DNA from: Motilimonas eburnea
GTDB taxonomy: Bacteria > Pseudomonadota > Gammaproteobacteria > Enterobacterales > CBDFNC01
Length of the DNA stretch: 64,000 nt
Direction of reading: 5' to 3'
NCBI RefSeq assembly: GCF_021295345.1
Contig: NZ_JAIMJB010000014.1
Coordinates: 1-64,000, forward strand
In this document: positions 37,163 through 46,443 of the stretch, in pieces
How the letters are laid out: every line of letters starts with the position of its first letter
Numbering within the stretch: position 1 is the stretch's first letter
Translations under genes and position numbers: made by a program
Notes under the pieces: model-generated
What the model saw: only the letters and a program-made list of their open reading frames with translations
Databases searched by the model: none
What the model was told of the DNA's origin: nothing

Positions 37163-38281
37163 TTATTGGTTTTGCGTAGAGGTGCCGTCTTTGTGCCAAG
37201 TGAAGACACCAAACTCAAAGCCTTTTAAGTCACCCTTGCTGTCCCATTGTAGGTCGCCCATTACGGTTTGAGCCGTGTTAGCACGAAGGTACTCGGCTAG
37301 CTCAAATGGGTCTGTTTTACCGGCTTTCATGCCTTGGGCCATGGCTTGGATCGCCGCATAACCTGTCCACACAAATGGGCCGGTTGCGTCTTCACCTTTA
37401 GCAACGATGTGGTCTACAACGGCTTTGTTAGCAGGGTCTAGATCGTATTTCTTCGGTAAGGTAACCAATAAGCCTTCCGAGGCTTCACCCGCAATAGCAG
37501 AAATGTCTTTGTTACCCACGCCTTCTGGGCCCATGTAAGTGGCATTTAGGCCTTTTTCTTTTGATTGGCGCAGTAATAAGCCTAGCTCAGGGTGGTAGCC
37601 ACCGTAGTAAACAAAATCCACGTCGAGTTTTTTCAACTTAGCGATAATCGCCGAGAAGTCTTTATCGCCCGCCGTGATACCTTCAAACGCCACCACTGGA
37701 ATGTTAGCCGCTTCTAAGCCCGCCTTAACCGACGACGCAATGCCTTCACCGTATTGTTGTTTATCGTGGATCACCGCGACTTTTTTCGGTTTAACGGTAT
37801 TAATAATGTAGTTAGCCGCTGTTGGACCTTGGTCGCTATCTAAACCTATGGTGCGAAACACAAGTTCATAACCGCGGCTAGTGATTTCTGGACTGGTAGA
37901 AGCCGCGGTAATTAATAGAATACCTTCGTCTTCATAAATGTCGGATGCCGGCTGCGTAGCACTTGAACATAGATGACCCAGTACATATTGCGCGCCATCA
38001 TTTACGATCTTGTTGGCCACGGCCACCGCTTGTTTTGGATCACAAGCATCATCATAAATCACGGCTTCAAGTTGCTTGCCGTTAATGCCGCCCGCTTTAT
38101 TGATCATCTCAATGGCGGCATTACCACCGGTAAACTGCATATCACCATACTGCGCAACGGGGCCTGTTACTGGGCCTGCCATGGCAATTTTAATGGTGTC
38201 AGCGGCATGTGCTAATGTTGCGCTGCCTAATAATGCTAATGAAGCGGCCACACCTGCCGCTGTTTTTGTCCACTTGTTCAT
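37163..38281 (-). CDS. livK: Branched-chain amino acid binding protein (LivJ/LivK type)
   Basis: 372 residues from ATG 38281; GGAGAAGGG lies upstream, while the earlier start 27 bp away has none. Signal peptide [19 protein letters not shown], then [21 protein letters not shown], the type I periplasmic-binding fold of Leu/Ile/Val receptors. [16 protein letters not shown] and [15 protein letters not shown] are family features. It delivers ligand to LivHM. First gene of the liv operon. Confidence 0.92.
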   Translation of the reverse strand: MNKWTKTAAGVAASLALLGSATLAHAADTIKIAMAGPVTGPVAQYGDMQFTGGNAAIEMINKAGGINGKQLEAVIYDDACDPKQAVAVANKIVNDGAQYVLGHLCSSATQPASDIYEDEGILLITAASTSPEITSRGYELVFRTIGLDSDQGPTAANYIINTVKPKKVAVIHDKQQYGEGIASSVKAGLEAANIPVVAFEGITAGDKDFSAIIAKLKKLDVDFVYYGGYHPELGLLLRQSKEKGLNATYMGPEGVGNKDISAIAGEASEGLLVTLPKKYDLDPANKAVVDHIVAKGEDATGPFVWTGYAAIQAMAQGMKAGKTDPFELAEYLRANTAQTVMGDLQWDSKGDLKGFEFGVFTWHKDGTSTQNQ

Positions 38282-38680
38282 GCAACCCTTCTCCGTCAAT
38301 GCTGTCATTTGTTTAAATGCGCTAAAATAAGTTCATCATTAACTTAGTTAGCTTTTTATTACTCATCCGTTTTAACACCATGAATAATAGTTGAACAAAC
38401 TCAACAACGTAAAATTTGTGTCGGATCAGATCTTTACCATCAAGATATTGCGTCACAGCAGTTACAGGTAACAGAATAAATAACTATATAAAGATGAAAT
38501 ATACTAGCAACATCTTGTTAACACCATTTCATCACAAGATAAAAAACCAAAAATAAAACTTTAGTCACAACTGAAATTTTATCGACTTCCAGTGCAGATT
38601 GTTAAATGCATAGACTCAAGCAGATGATATATTCATAGAATAGTCAATTTACAACCATTAACGCTATTAAGGTGGATAAG
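38282..38680. other. Divergent intergenic region livK / sugar-binding protein
   Basis: About 400 bp, AT-rich, no ORF, no REP unit. It must hold the promoters of both divergent genes. I could not identify a convincing -35/-10 pair or a clear Lrp-type site by eye. Confidence 0.4.
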
Positions 38681-39589
38681 GTGTGGCAGCGGTTCATTTC
38701 AATTTTTGCTTGCTTGATAGTCATCCCAACGGCTTTATCGTTAGGGCTGCAAGCTTGTTCTCCCACGCCAGTGAAAATCGCTTTAGTGGTACCGGATTTA
38801 ACCAACCCGTTTTTTCAAACCATGGCAAACTCGGCAACCCAGCACGCTAATGCCCGAGGCTATCAACTGATATTGATTAACAGTAAGGGCAGCAGCGACA
38901 ATGAATACAAGCAAATTGTGGCCGCCCATCAAGCCGGTGCCCAAGTGCTCTTATTGGTGCCAAGCAAAGCCGACAATTCGGTTAAAACCTTAGTCTATGC
39001 AAATCAGCACCACTGGCCTGTGATCAGCATAGATCGTAACGTTAATGGTGGAAAAGTGGCACAACATATCAGCAGTGATAATTACACAGGCGGTAAAATG
39101 GCGGGTGAATATCTACTGGCCTTAACCCAAAGACAAGGCAACCTGCTTGAGCTCACCGGGCCGATGGATATTTCCGTAAGCCAAGATCGCAGCCAAGGAT
39201 TTGCCGATGTACTGACGGCCTACCAACAACCCAGTAGCATTAAATCGGTTGCTAACTTTAATCAACTAAAAGCCCAGCAAATCACTGCCGCTATGCTTGA
39301 ACAACACCCCCACATTCGCGGTATTTTTGCCCATAATGATGAAATGGCATTGGGCGCAGCCGCCGCCATCGCCGCGCGGCCTTCACAACATCAGTCAATT
39401 GCCATTGTGGGCTTTGACGGCACGGCAAGTGCCTTGGCTGCCATGCAACAAGGGCATATCCATGCCACCTTGGTACAACAACCCGAAGCCATGATCACCA
39501 CAGCCATCAATAGCGCGGTAAACATTATTAATGGCGCGACACCAGCGCCCTATTTAAAAGTGCCCCTGCGCCTTGCTCAACACCATTAG
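38681..39589 (+). CDS. Orphan RbsB-like sugar-binding lipoprotein
   Basis: 302 residues from GTG 38681, preferred because AAGGTGG lies 6 bp upstream; GTG 38672 in the same frame is possible. Signal region FISIFACLIVIPTALSLGLQAC looks like a lipobox ending in Cys. The mature part is a type I periplasmic-binding protein of the ribose/galactose group (VKIALVVPDLTNPFFQTMAN, GAQVLLLVPSKAD, ISIDRNVNGG, GIFAHNDEMALGAAAAI, IAIVGFDGTASALAAM). No transporter ATPase, permease, kinase or LacI-type DNA-binding domain is adjacent. It may feed a distant transporter or act as a sensor subunit. Confidence 0.75.
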   Translation: MWQRFISIFACLIVIPTALSLGLQACSPTPVKIALVVPDLTNPFFQTMANSATQHANARGYQLILINSKGSSDNEYKQIVAAHQAGAQVLLLVPSKADNSVKTLVYANQHHWPVISIDRNVNGGKVAQHISSDNYTGGKMAGEYLLALTQRQGNLLELTGPMDISVSQDRSQGFADVLTAYQQPSSIKSVANFNQLKAQQITAAMLEQHPHIRGIFAHNDEMALGAAAAIAARPSQHQSIAIVGFDGTASALAAMQQGHIHATLVQQPEAMITTAINSAVNIINGATPAPYLKVPLRLAQHH

Positions 39590-39721
39590 GCGGCTTATTT
39601 CGAGTTCGGATTTATCGCAATTAGTGATAAACTTACCGCTTTTATGCCACTATTTTGGTGCTGTGTTTATTCATGAGCCGTAGATGCTCTACTAACGCCT
39701 TAATTTGAAATCTGAGACAGT

Positions 39722-40672
39722 ATGCAAACTGAATTTGATCCTAAAGCTCACAACCCCCAATTTCATTGGGGTATGCTCAAGCCTAAATATTGGGGCACTT
39801 GGTTAACCGTGTTGACCTTAACGGCAATTAGCTTATTACCTTTTGTTATTCGTCGCGGCTTAGTCTTTGTGCTGGTTAAGATTGCGATACGTTTAAACAG
39901 CAAAGCCAACAAGCGAGCCAGAGTGAATCTTGCTATGTGCTTTGCGGATAAATCCGAGCAAGAGCGCGAGCAAATTTTATTTAATAGCCTGATGGTGGGT
40001 GGCAACTACCTCTTTGCTTACCCCGGCTTAAGCATCCGCAGTAACCGCTGGCTAGAGCGCAATACCCAGTTATCGGGGTTAGAAAACCTAACCCAATATA
40101 CAGATAACAAACAAAGCGTGATTTTATTGGTGCCTCATACTTGGGCTTTAGATGTGCCAGGGGCTATCTTCGCATCACGGCAAATTCCCACCTCGGCCAT
40201 GGCAAAAAAACAAAAAAATGAAGTGATGGACTGGTTAATCAATCGTCAACGCATTCGCTACGGCGGTTATGTTTATGAACGAGCTCAGGGCATTAAACCG
40301 TTTTTACGCTCGGTTAAAAATGGCTATCTCGGTTACTATTTGCCCGATGAAGACTTGGGCGCAGAAAACAGTGTATTTGTCGATTTCTTTGCCACCGAAA
40401 AGGCCACCATCAAAGGCTTAGGTAAACTCTCTAAACTGACCAAAGCCAAAATTGTCCCTGTGTTTGCCATGATGAACTTAACCACAGGCAAATTTGAATT
40501 AGAAATCCAACCGGCATTATCGCCTTTTCCAACCGACAGCGAAGAGCAGGACGCTCGCATGATGAATGTGTGCATTGAAAATTACGTCAATCAACATCCC
40601 GAGCAATATATGTGGATTTTGCGGCTGTTAAAAACCCGCCCTAATGGCGAGCCCAATCCCTATAACTTGTGA
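39722..40672 (+). CDS. Lipid A late acyltransferase (LpxL/LpxM family)
   Basis: 316 residues. One membrane helix near 25-50 (WLTVLTLTAISLLPFVI), then the catalytic HxxxxD in VPHTWALD and a later block KNGYLGYYLPDEDLG with a VPVFAMMN strand. The MsbB/LpxM branch fits best (QFHWGMLKPKYWGTW start), which adds the last fatty acid to Kdo2-lipid A at the inner membrane. It heads a run of LPS genes, ending 7 bp before the ligase gene. Confidence 0.85.
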   Translation: MQTEFDPKAHNPQFHWGMLKPKYWGTWLTVLTLTAISLLPFVIRRGLVFVLVKIAIRLNSKANKRARVNLAMCFADKSEQEREQILFNSLMVGGNYLFAYPGLSIRSNRWLERNTQLSGLENLTQYTDNKQSVILLVPHTWALDVPGAIFASRQIPTSAMAKKQKNEVMDWLINRQRIRYGGYVYERAQGIKPFLRSVKNGYLGYYLPDEDLGAENSVFVDFFATEKATIKGLGKLSKLTKAKIVPVFAMMNLTTGKFELEIQPALSPFPTDSEEQDARMMNVCIENYVNQHPEQYMWILRLLKTRPNGEPNPYNL

Positions 40673-40679
40673 GTTTCTC

Positions 40680-41900
40680 ATGCTAAAAAACCTTGCTAAC
40701 GGTTTCATTTATTTGCCTTATGTATGGCTTTTTACAGGCCTTTTCTGGCTTAAGAATGGCCATAAAATCATGGCTGTGTTGGTTGCCATTGCTTGTCTTA
40801 TTGCGTGTATTTATCGCAGCCCACATGTCAGCCTAGATGCAATCAAGGGGCGGCTGTGTCATCCGTTTGTTTTACTAATACTGATATACACTGTTTTTGC
40901 TATTGCCTCCTACACGTCTTACGGTTACAGCTCGCGAGAAATGCGCGCCCTGATTGCCACTTGTGTACTTTTGGTGTTTGTGCCTCTAGATTGGACTCGC
41001 TGCAAGGCTTGGTTAGCGCCACTACTGATAGTGAGCAGTGTTGGCGCATTAGTCTATTTGCTGATTAACGTACATATCTTGCATCTAGGACGTGCGAGTT
41101 GGAGCATTAATGCCATCCCGTTCGCCACCTATTGCGCAGCGCTTGCCTTACTGGCTGGCGGTGGCTTACTTACCGCTCAGAATAGACAACAAAAAATATT
41201 CTTTGCGATCAGCTTTTGCTTAAGTGTGATTGCCGTATTTTATAGCCAAACTCGAGGTATTTGGCTTGCGCTGGGCGTAGCCCTCGTTATCTTGTTTGCT
41301 AATCAATTTCGCCATCTTAGGGTGTCTCGCCAAACCTTCATTGTCGTCGCCATTACTGGCGTACTCGCCTTAACCTTGATAGGACCAAAGGTATCCCAGC
41401 GCTACCAACAAACGGTGAAAGAATATCAAGCGATTCAAGGCGGCAATTACAATACATCAATTGGCCTGCGCTTTCAGATGTGGCAAGCCGCTGTTAAGCT
41501 GGCACCTATTTCCCCTATATTGGGACACGGTGATGATCACGCCAACCAACTCAGGGCCATGCATCAAGCCGATCAAGTATCGAGCCATTTAATTCGCTTT
41601 AACCCTGCTCATTACCACAATCAATTTTTGGATAAGCTCGTTAAAGGCGGGGGAGTTGGACTTGGGCTATTGATTACTTTATTGCTGCTGCCGGTGTGGC
41701 TAAGCCGAGGGCAACCTCAACATAAATTGGCACTCTGTTTATCAGCCTTATTCGCCCTCGCCAGCTTGACTGATGTTCCGTTCAACCATCCACAAATCGC
41801 GTATTTATACTTTATCGTCATGGCAATATTGCTCATTGGGGCTAATGAAAAATCGCCCGTTGGCTCCGGCCCTAAGCGCCAAGAGGCGAGCCATGCCTGA
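40680..41900 (+). CDS. waaL: O-antigen ligase (WaaL-like)
   Basis: 406 residues from ATG 40680. Multiple hydrophobic helices, then the large periplasmic loop of the Wzy_C/ligase family (YNTSIGLRFQMWQAAVKL, SPILGHGDDHANQLRAM) with the conserved histidine region PAHYHNQFLDKLVKGG. Position between the lipid A acyltransferase and core glycosyltransferases argues for WaaL rather than a polymerase, since wzy is in the other locus. It would join the O-chain to the lipid A core in the periplasm. It overlaps the next gene by 8 bp. Confidence 0.82.
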   Translation: MLKNLANGFIYLPYVWLFTGLFWLKNGHKIMAVLVAIACLIACIYRSPHVSLDAIKGRLCHPFVLLILIYTVFAIASYTSYGYSSREMRALIATCVLLVFVPLDWTRCKAWLAPLLIVSSVGALVYLLINVHILHLGRASWSINAIPFATYCAALALLAGGGLLTAQNRQQKIFFAISFCLSVIAVFYSQTRGIWLALGVALVILFANQFRHLRVSRQTFIVVAITGVLALTLIGPKVSQRYQQTVKEYQAIQGGNYNTSIGLRFQMWQAAVKLAPISPILGHGDDHANQLRAMHQADQVSSHLIRFNPAHYHNQFLDKLVKGGGVGLGLLITLLLLPVWLSRGQPQHKLALCLSALFALASLTDVPFNHPQIAYLYFIVMAILLIGANEKSPVGSGPKRQEASHA

Positions 41901-42651
41901 AATAGTCATCGTTAATCTGCCCCAGTCGAGCGAGCGCCGCGCGCAAATTTCAGCCCAACTCAATCGGCTCGGTTTGCCATTTCACTTTTTTTCCGCCATT
42001 GATGGTCGAACGCAAGGTAATCACCCATTAATGCAACACTACAATGCCAAGCTCAGTATTCAAGTTCGAGGTCGAAAGCTGAGCGCAGGCCAACTGGGCT
42101 GCTTTGCCAGCCACTACCTTTTGTGGCAAGAATGCGTCACCAAACAGCAAAGCATCATCGTTTTAGAAGATGATGCCATCGTCGATGATGAGAGATTTAA
42201 GGCGTTCTATCAGGTTTGCGATCAATTCCCAACACATATGGGCTTTATTCGCTTACATCAACACCGTCGAAAATCTTATCGCTCACAACGGATATTTGAA
42301 CAGCAACAGGTTTGCGTGGCACGCTTTAACAAAGGCCACATGGGCACCATAGGGTATTATTTAACGCCGACCGCCGCAGCCAGTTTGCTCAAACACGCCA
42401 ACACTTGGTACCTGCCCGTTGATATTTATATGGATCACTTTTGGATCCATAAAGTGGATAGCTACGGCCTTGAGCCGCCTTGCTTATGTCATGACGATGA
42501 GATTGAATCAGAGATCGGCTATAGCAAAAAACACAAACATTACACTCTCGCGCAAAAAGTCAGGCGTGAAATGTTTAACGGCTACAATCTGCTCGCTCGA
42601 CATATTCACAACCTTAAATTTTACTTTTGGCACCGAACACTAAGGAAATAA
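41893..42651 (+). CDS. GT25-family LPS glycosyltransferase
   Basis: 252 residues from ATG 41893 (AAGAGGCGAG upstream). IVNLPQSSERRAQISAQLNR and FFSAIDGRTQ at the N-terminus, GQLGCFASHYLLWQEC, and the IIVLEDDAIVDD acidic motif are those of GT25 (LgtB/Lex1/LpsA) enzymes, usually galactosyl- or glucosyltransferases of LPS outer core. The C-terminal basic tail (YNLLARHIHNLKFYFWHRTL) may bind the membrane. Overlap with the ligase gene implies one transcript. Confidence 0.85.
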   Translation: MPEIVIVNLPQSSERRAQISAQLNRLGLPFHFFSAIDGRTQGNHPLMQHYNAKLSIQVRGRKLSAGQLGCFASHYLLWQECVTKQQSIIVLEDDAIVDDERFKAFYQVCDQFPTHMGFIRLHQHRRKSYRSQRIFEQQQVCVARFNKGHMGTIGYYLTPTAAASLLKHANTWYLPVDIYMDHFWIHKVDSYGLEPPCLCHDDEIESEIGYSKKHKHYTLAQKVRREMFNGYNLLARHIHNLKFYFWHRTLRK

Positions 42652-42742
42652 GCCCTTTTTGTGCCACAATACTGAGCTTATAAAAATAGGCGTACATCGC
42701 CATCCAACTCACGAATTACACAAGCGGAACGTGGAACACAAT

Positions 42743-43123
42743 ATGAAAAAACTCGTCGTTGACTTAGATGGCACCATCACCTTAGCCGATACCAATGATT
42801 ACCCCAATGTCGCTCCCAATATGGCCGTGATCGAGCAACTAAGAAATTATAAAGCCCAAGGCTTTAGCATTTGCATTCATACGGCCCGTAATATGCGCAC
42901 CCATCAAGGCAATGTCGGCTTAATCAATATTCACACTTTGCCGATTATTACCGCTTGGCTGGATAAACATGATGTACCTTACGATGAAGTGACCGTGGGC
43001 AAACCTTGGTGTGGCCACGAAGGCTTTTACATTGATGACCGCTCCGTGCGCCCCAGTGAGTTTGCCAGCATGAGCTTCGAGGAAATTGAAGCCTTACTCG
43101 CCAAGGAAAAAGCATGTTCTTAA
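42743..43123 (+). CDS. HAD-superfamily phosphatase of the LPS/capsule type
   Basis: 126 residues from ATG 42743; the longer frame to 42659 lacks a site. VVDLDGTITLADTNDYPNV is the DxDGT catalytic motif; IHTARNMRTHQGNVG and the GFYIDDRSVRPSEF motif with paired Asp complete a small cap-less HAD fold. Homologues annotated as capsular biosynthesis phosphatases occur beside nucleotidyltransferase and kinase genes. It overlaps the next gene by 10 bp. Substrate unknown, likely a phosphorylated sugar, alditol or small amino-alcohol. Confidence 0.7.
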   Translation: MKKLVVDLDGTITLADTNDYPNVAPNMAVIEQLRNYKAQGFSICIHTARNMRTHQGNVGLINIHTLPIITAWLDKHDVPYDEVTVGKPWCGHEGFYIDDRSVRPSEFASMSFEEIEALLAKEKACS

Positions 43124-44706
43124 TTATGTCAGCGGCGTATATAAGCCAAGAGTTAGAATCGGAATTCGGTACTATTCCTCCGGCTTTTTTACCCCTTGGC
43201 AATAAACGCTTGTTTCAACATCAGGTGTTATCGGCGCCTATGGGTAAGCGCATTTATTTAAGTGTGCCCGAAAGCTACCAACTCAATCCTTTTGATCTAG
43301 CTTGGTTACAACAACATCAGGTAACGGTATTGCCCATACCCGATGGCATTTCACTGGGCGCTTCCTTAATATCGGCATTAAACCTAATGGGTCATGATCT
43401 TGACCAACCATTGAGTATTTTATTTGGCGATACCTTGATCCCAGCCTTACCTAACGGCGATGATATTGTAGCGATCAGCGAAGTAGAAAATAGCTATAAC
43501 TGGGCAGTGATCACCCATGATGAAACTGAGCTACTAAAAACCAATCAAGTGCGTAGCGAGCTCGACAGTACTAACGTGGTTAGTGGCTATTTCAAATGCA
43601 GCCAGCCCAAACAATTACTGCAATGCCTTATCAAAGCCCACTGGGACTTTAATGGCGGGATGAATTTATACCACCAAAAAGTCGGCCTCAATACCGTGAG
43701 AATTGAAAACTGGCTTGATTTTGGCCATGTTAATACCTATTACCGTTCCAAGGCCAAGTACACCACCCAGCGTGCCTTTAACGAACTGACCATTACTCCA
43801 AGATGGATTGAAAAATCCAGCCAGAAGAGCGTAAAAATTAGCGCCGAGGCCCATTGGTTCGAAAACCTGCCAGCTATGCTACGCACATTTACTCCGCAGT
43901 TTCTTGGCGCAAGACAAACACAAGATCCACCTAGCTGCGCCTATCGTTTAGAGTATTTGCATCATACCGCATTAAATGAGTTATATGTGTTTTCAGCCCT
44001 GCCCGATATGGTATGGCGACGCATCATTAATGGCTGCTTACATTTTGTCAGCGAATGTGAGCAGCATCCTGCTCCCGCACAGGCCCACAGCGCCCAGCTG
44101 AGCCAATTATTTAGCAATAAAACCGCTCAGCGTTTGCAGCAATATTGCAACGAGCAGCAGCTGGAACTGGGCAAACCTTGGCGCTATAACCAAGCCTTGT
44201 CTTTATCTTTAAACCAATTACAGCAATTCAGTGAAGCGCATTTACCTAAAACGGCGCGCCCTAGCTCGGTGATGCACGGCGATTTTTGCTTTAGCAATAT
44301 TTTGTACGATTTTCGTACCAACAGCATAAAAACCATCGATCCACGCGGCCTTAGCCCAGATGAGACCTTAACCATCTATGGTGATGTTCGTTACGATCTC
44401 GCCAAACTAAGCCACTCGATTATCGGCCTCTATGACTGGATCATCGGCGGCTATTTTGAGCTAGAGCTGGCCGACTATGAGATCCGTTTTGAGCCGCTGC
44501 AGCCCAAGGAGCTCAAAGCCACTCAACACTATTTTATGAGCCAAGTAGAAGCCCAGTTTGGCCTAAGTCGCGCCGAGCTCTATGCCATGCAAATTCAATT
44601 ATTCTTGTCTATGCTGCCACTTCACAGTGATGAGCCAAGACGTCAGCAAGCCTTAATGGCCAATGCGTTTCGCCTATACCAATTATTAACCGAGGAAACC
44701 TCATGA
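43114..44706 (+). CDS. Nucleotidyltransferase-like / APH-type kinase fusion
   Basis: 530 residues from ATG 43114 (AAGGAAAAAGC upstream). Residues 1-240 resemble a sugar-nucleotidyltransferase fold (FLPLGNKRLFQHQVL, LSILFGDTLIPALPNGDD, WLDFGHVNTYYRSK), but the usual GxGTR loop is absent or replaced by AAYISQELESEFGTIPPAFL. Residues 250-530 are an APH/choline-kinase-like domain with the catalytic loop VMHGDFCFSNIL and metal-binding IDPRG. The fusion suggests phosphorylation followed by nucleotide activation of an LPS substituent. Overlaps with genes on both sides tie it to the HAD phosphatase and the next nucleotidyltransferase. Exact substrate unknown. Confidence 0.65.
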   Translation: MFLIMSAAYISQELESEFGTIPPAFLPLGNKRLFQHQVLSAPMGKRIYLSVPESYQLNPFDLAWLQQHQVTVLPIPDGISLGASLISALNLMGHDLDQPLSILFGDTLIPALPNGDDIVAISEVENSYNWAVITHDETELLKTNQVRSELDSTNVVSGYFKCSQPKQLLQCLIKAHWDFNGGMNLYHQKVGLNTVRIENWLDFGHVNTYYRSKAKYTTQRAFNELTITPRWIEKSSQKSVKISAEAHWFENLPAMLRTFTPQFLGARQTQDPPSCAYRLEYLHHTALNELYVFSALPDMVWRRIINGCLHFVSECEQHPAPAQAHSAQLSQLFSNKTAQRLQQYCNEQQLELGKPWRYNQALSLSLNQLQQFSEAHLPKTARPSSVMHGDFCFSNILYDFRTNSIKTIDPRGLSPDETLTIYGDVRYDLAKLSHSIIGLYDWIIGGYFELELADYEIRFEPLQPKELKATQHYFMSQVEAQFGLSRAELYAMQIQLFLSMLPLHSDEPRRQQALMANAFRLYQLLTEETS

Positions 44707-45428
44707 TAGTGATCCCCATGGCAGGGCTAAGCTCTCGTTTTTTCAAAGCTGGTTACCAGCAGCCGAAATACATGTTAATGGCCCACGGTGAAACCCTTTT
44801 TGCTCATGCCGTTAACAGCTTTAAGGCCTACTTCGACAGCGAAACATTTTTATTTATCGTCCGCGATTTATATGAAACTAAAGCCTTTGTTACCGAGCAA
44901 GCGCAACAGTTAGGTATTAACCAATTTGAAATCGTTGAATTAACCCAAGCCACCCGCGGCCAAGCGGAAACCGTGACCTTAGGTTTAGAGCAGGTTAAGC
45001 ATCAAAATACGCCAATTACCATCTTTAACATAGATACCTTTCGACCTGGCTTTACCTTTCCTACTATTCAAAGCCAATGCGATGGTTACTTAGAAGTGTT
45101 TCAAGGTAGCGGTGATAACTGGTCATTTGCAAAGCCTGAGCAAGCCAACTCAACCAAGGTCGTGGAAACGGCAGAAAAGCGCCCGATTTCAGATCTTTGC
45201 AGCACGGGGCTGTATTATTTCGCTAACTGCCAAGACTATCTCGACGCCTATTATCATTACGCTAATTTGCCAAAAGAACAGTGGGATCAAGGCGAGCTGT
45301 ATATCGCCCCCTTATATAACTATCTGATTGAGCAAGGCCGTGACATTCATTATCATTTGATCCAGCGTGATGACGTCATTTTCTGCGGTGTGCCCGCCGA
45401 GTACGATGCCTTTTTAAGCCGAGATTAA
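44703..45428 (+). CDS. Small NTP-transferase (nucleotidyltransferase) of the core locus
   Basis: 241 residues. VIPMAGLSSRFFKAGYQQPKY carries the GxSSRF...K nucleotide-binding signature; FNIDTFRPGF is the metal-site Asp region and FCGVPAEYDAF the C-terminal substrate region. It starts in an ATGA overlap with the fusion gene (44703-44706), so it is translationally coupled. Together with the phosphatase and kinase it forms a three-gene module likely making an activated phospho-substituent. Confidence 0.7.
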   Translation: MIVIPMAGLSSRFFKAGYQQPKYMLMAHGETLFAHAVNSFKAYFDSETFLFIVRDLYETKAFVTEQAQQLGINQFEIVELTQATRGQAETVTLGLEQVKHQNTPITIFNIDTFRPGFTFPTIQSQCDGYLEVFQGSGDNWSFAKPEQANSTKVVETAEKRPISDLCSTGLYYFANCQDYLDAYYHYANLPKEQWDQGELYIAPLYNYLIEQGRDIHYHLIQRDDVIFCGVPAEYDAFLSRD

Positions 45429-45458
45429 GCTGCCAGTCAGTATCACAAAAGGAGCGCC

Positions 45459-46388
45459 ATGAGCCAGTTTGAACACATCAGTGTGGTGGTCCAAGGGCCG
45501 GTACAAAATAACTACCAAGGTCGTAGCCACCATGAAGAAGGGATCACCCAGCGTTGCTTAGCTAGCGTGCGTGAACACCTTCCTGGCGCCACCTTAATCC
45601 TATCCACTTGGCCAGAACAAGACCTCAACGGGTTAGAGTATGATCAACTGGTGATTAGCCCAGATCCGGGTAAAAACCAAGATGGTTACTGCCCCGATAA
45701 TTACTATCGCCAAATCACCTCGACCAAAGCCGGTCTAGCCAAGGTGACAACGCCTTATGCCGTTAAGCTGCGTAGCGATAACTTTCTGATTGGCAATCAA
45801 TTTGTTGAACTGCAACAAAGGTTTAATAAAACCAATCCAGCCGACCAAGTATTTGATGAAAAAGTAGTGATTAACGCTAACTTATTTCGCAAGTACTCTC
45901 GTGGCCATAAGGTGATCATGAGCCCGAGTGACTTTTTTTACTACGGCAAGACAGCGGATTTACAGCGCATTTGGCAACAGCCTGAGTTTTTAACCCAAGC
46001 TTTTGCCCAGCAATTAATTGACCTGAAAAATCATAGCCAGCAAAAGTATGCCCTAGAAGCAGAGCAGGTTTATTGCCAGATTTGGCTGAGAAGGCTCACT
46101 GAGCAAGCCCCGTTAATGGCCCATCGATTTGACTTTAACCAAGCCGACTTAGCCTTTTGGCAGCGCTTTTTAGCCTGCAACATCATCATCGCCGAACCAG
46201 AGCAAATGGGGCTAGGGCTGCGCAAAGCGTCTATTCGCAAATTTAAGCGGGCCAATGAATACAGTCATATTGATTGGTTAAAGTTGTATCAAGAGTATTG
46301 CGATCCCAATACTCATGTCCCATACCAATGGGAACAATTAAGGTTAATGGCGATACGCGCCATTAAACAATGCCGGCCAAAGCCTTAA
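45459..46388 (+). CDS. WavE-family LPS core protein (copy 1)
   Basis: 309 residues, with AAAGGAGC 7 bp before the ATG. ISVVVQGPVQNNYQG at the N-terminus, CLASVREHLPGATLILSTWP, EYDQLVISPDPG and TTPYAVKLRSDNFLIG define the WavE family first seen in the Vibrio cholerae LPS core (wav) locus. A GT-A-like glycosyltransferase role is presumed, the RSDN motif acting like the DxD. A paralogue with the same motifs lies at 48515-49534. Cytoplasmic, no membrane helix. Confidence 0.78.
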   Translation: MSQFEHISVVVQGPVQNNYQGRSHHEEGITQRCLASVREHLPGATLILSTWPEQDLNGLEYDQLVISPDPGKNQDGYCPDNYYRQITSTKAGLAKVTTPYAVKLRSDNFLIGNQFVELQQRFNKTNPADQVFDEKVVINANLFRKYSRGHKVIMSPSDFFYYGKTADLQRIWQQPEFLTQAFAQQLIDLKNHSQQKYALEAEQVYCQIWLRRLTEQAPLMAHRFDFNQADLAFWQRFLACNIIIAEPEQMGLGLRKASIRKFKRANEYSHIDWLKLYQEYCDPNTHVPYQWEQLRLMAIRAIKQCRPKP

Positions 46389-46443
46389 ACACATCACGCC
46401 GACTTAGCAAAATAAAAAGACTGAAAGAAGATTGTAGGAAAAC

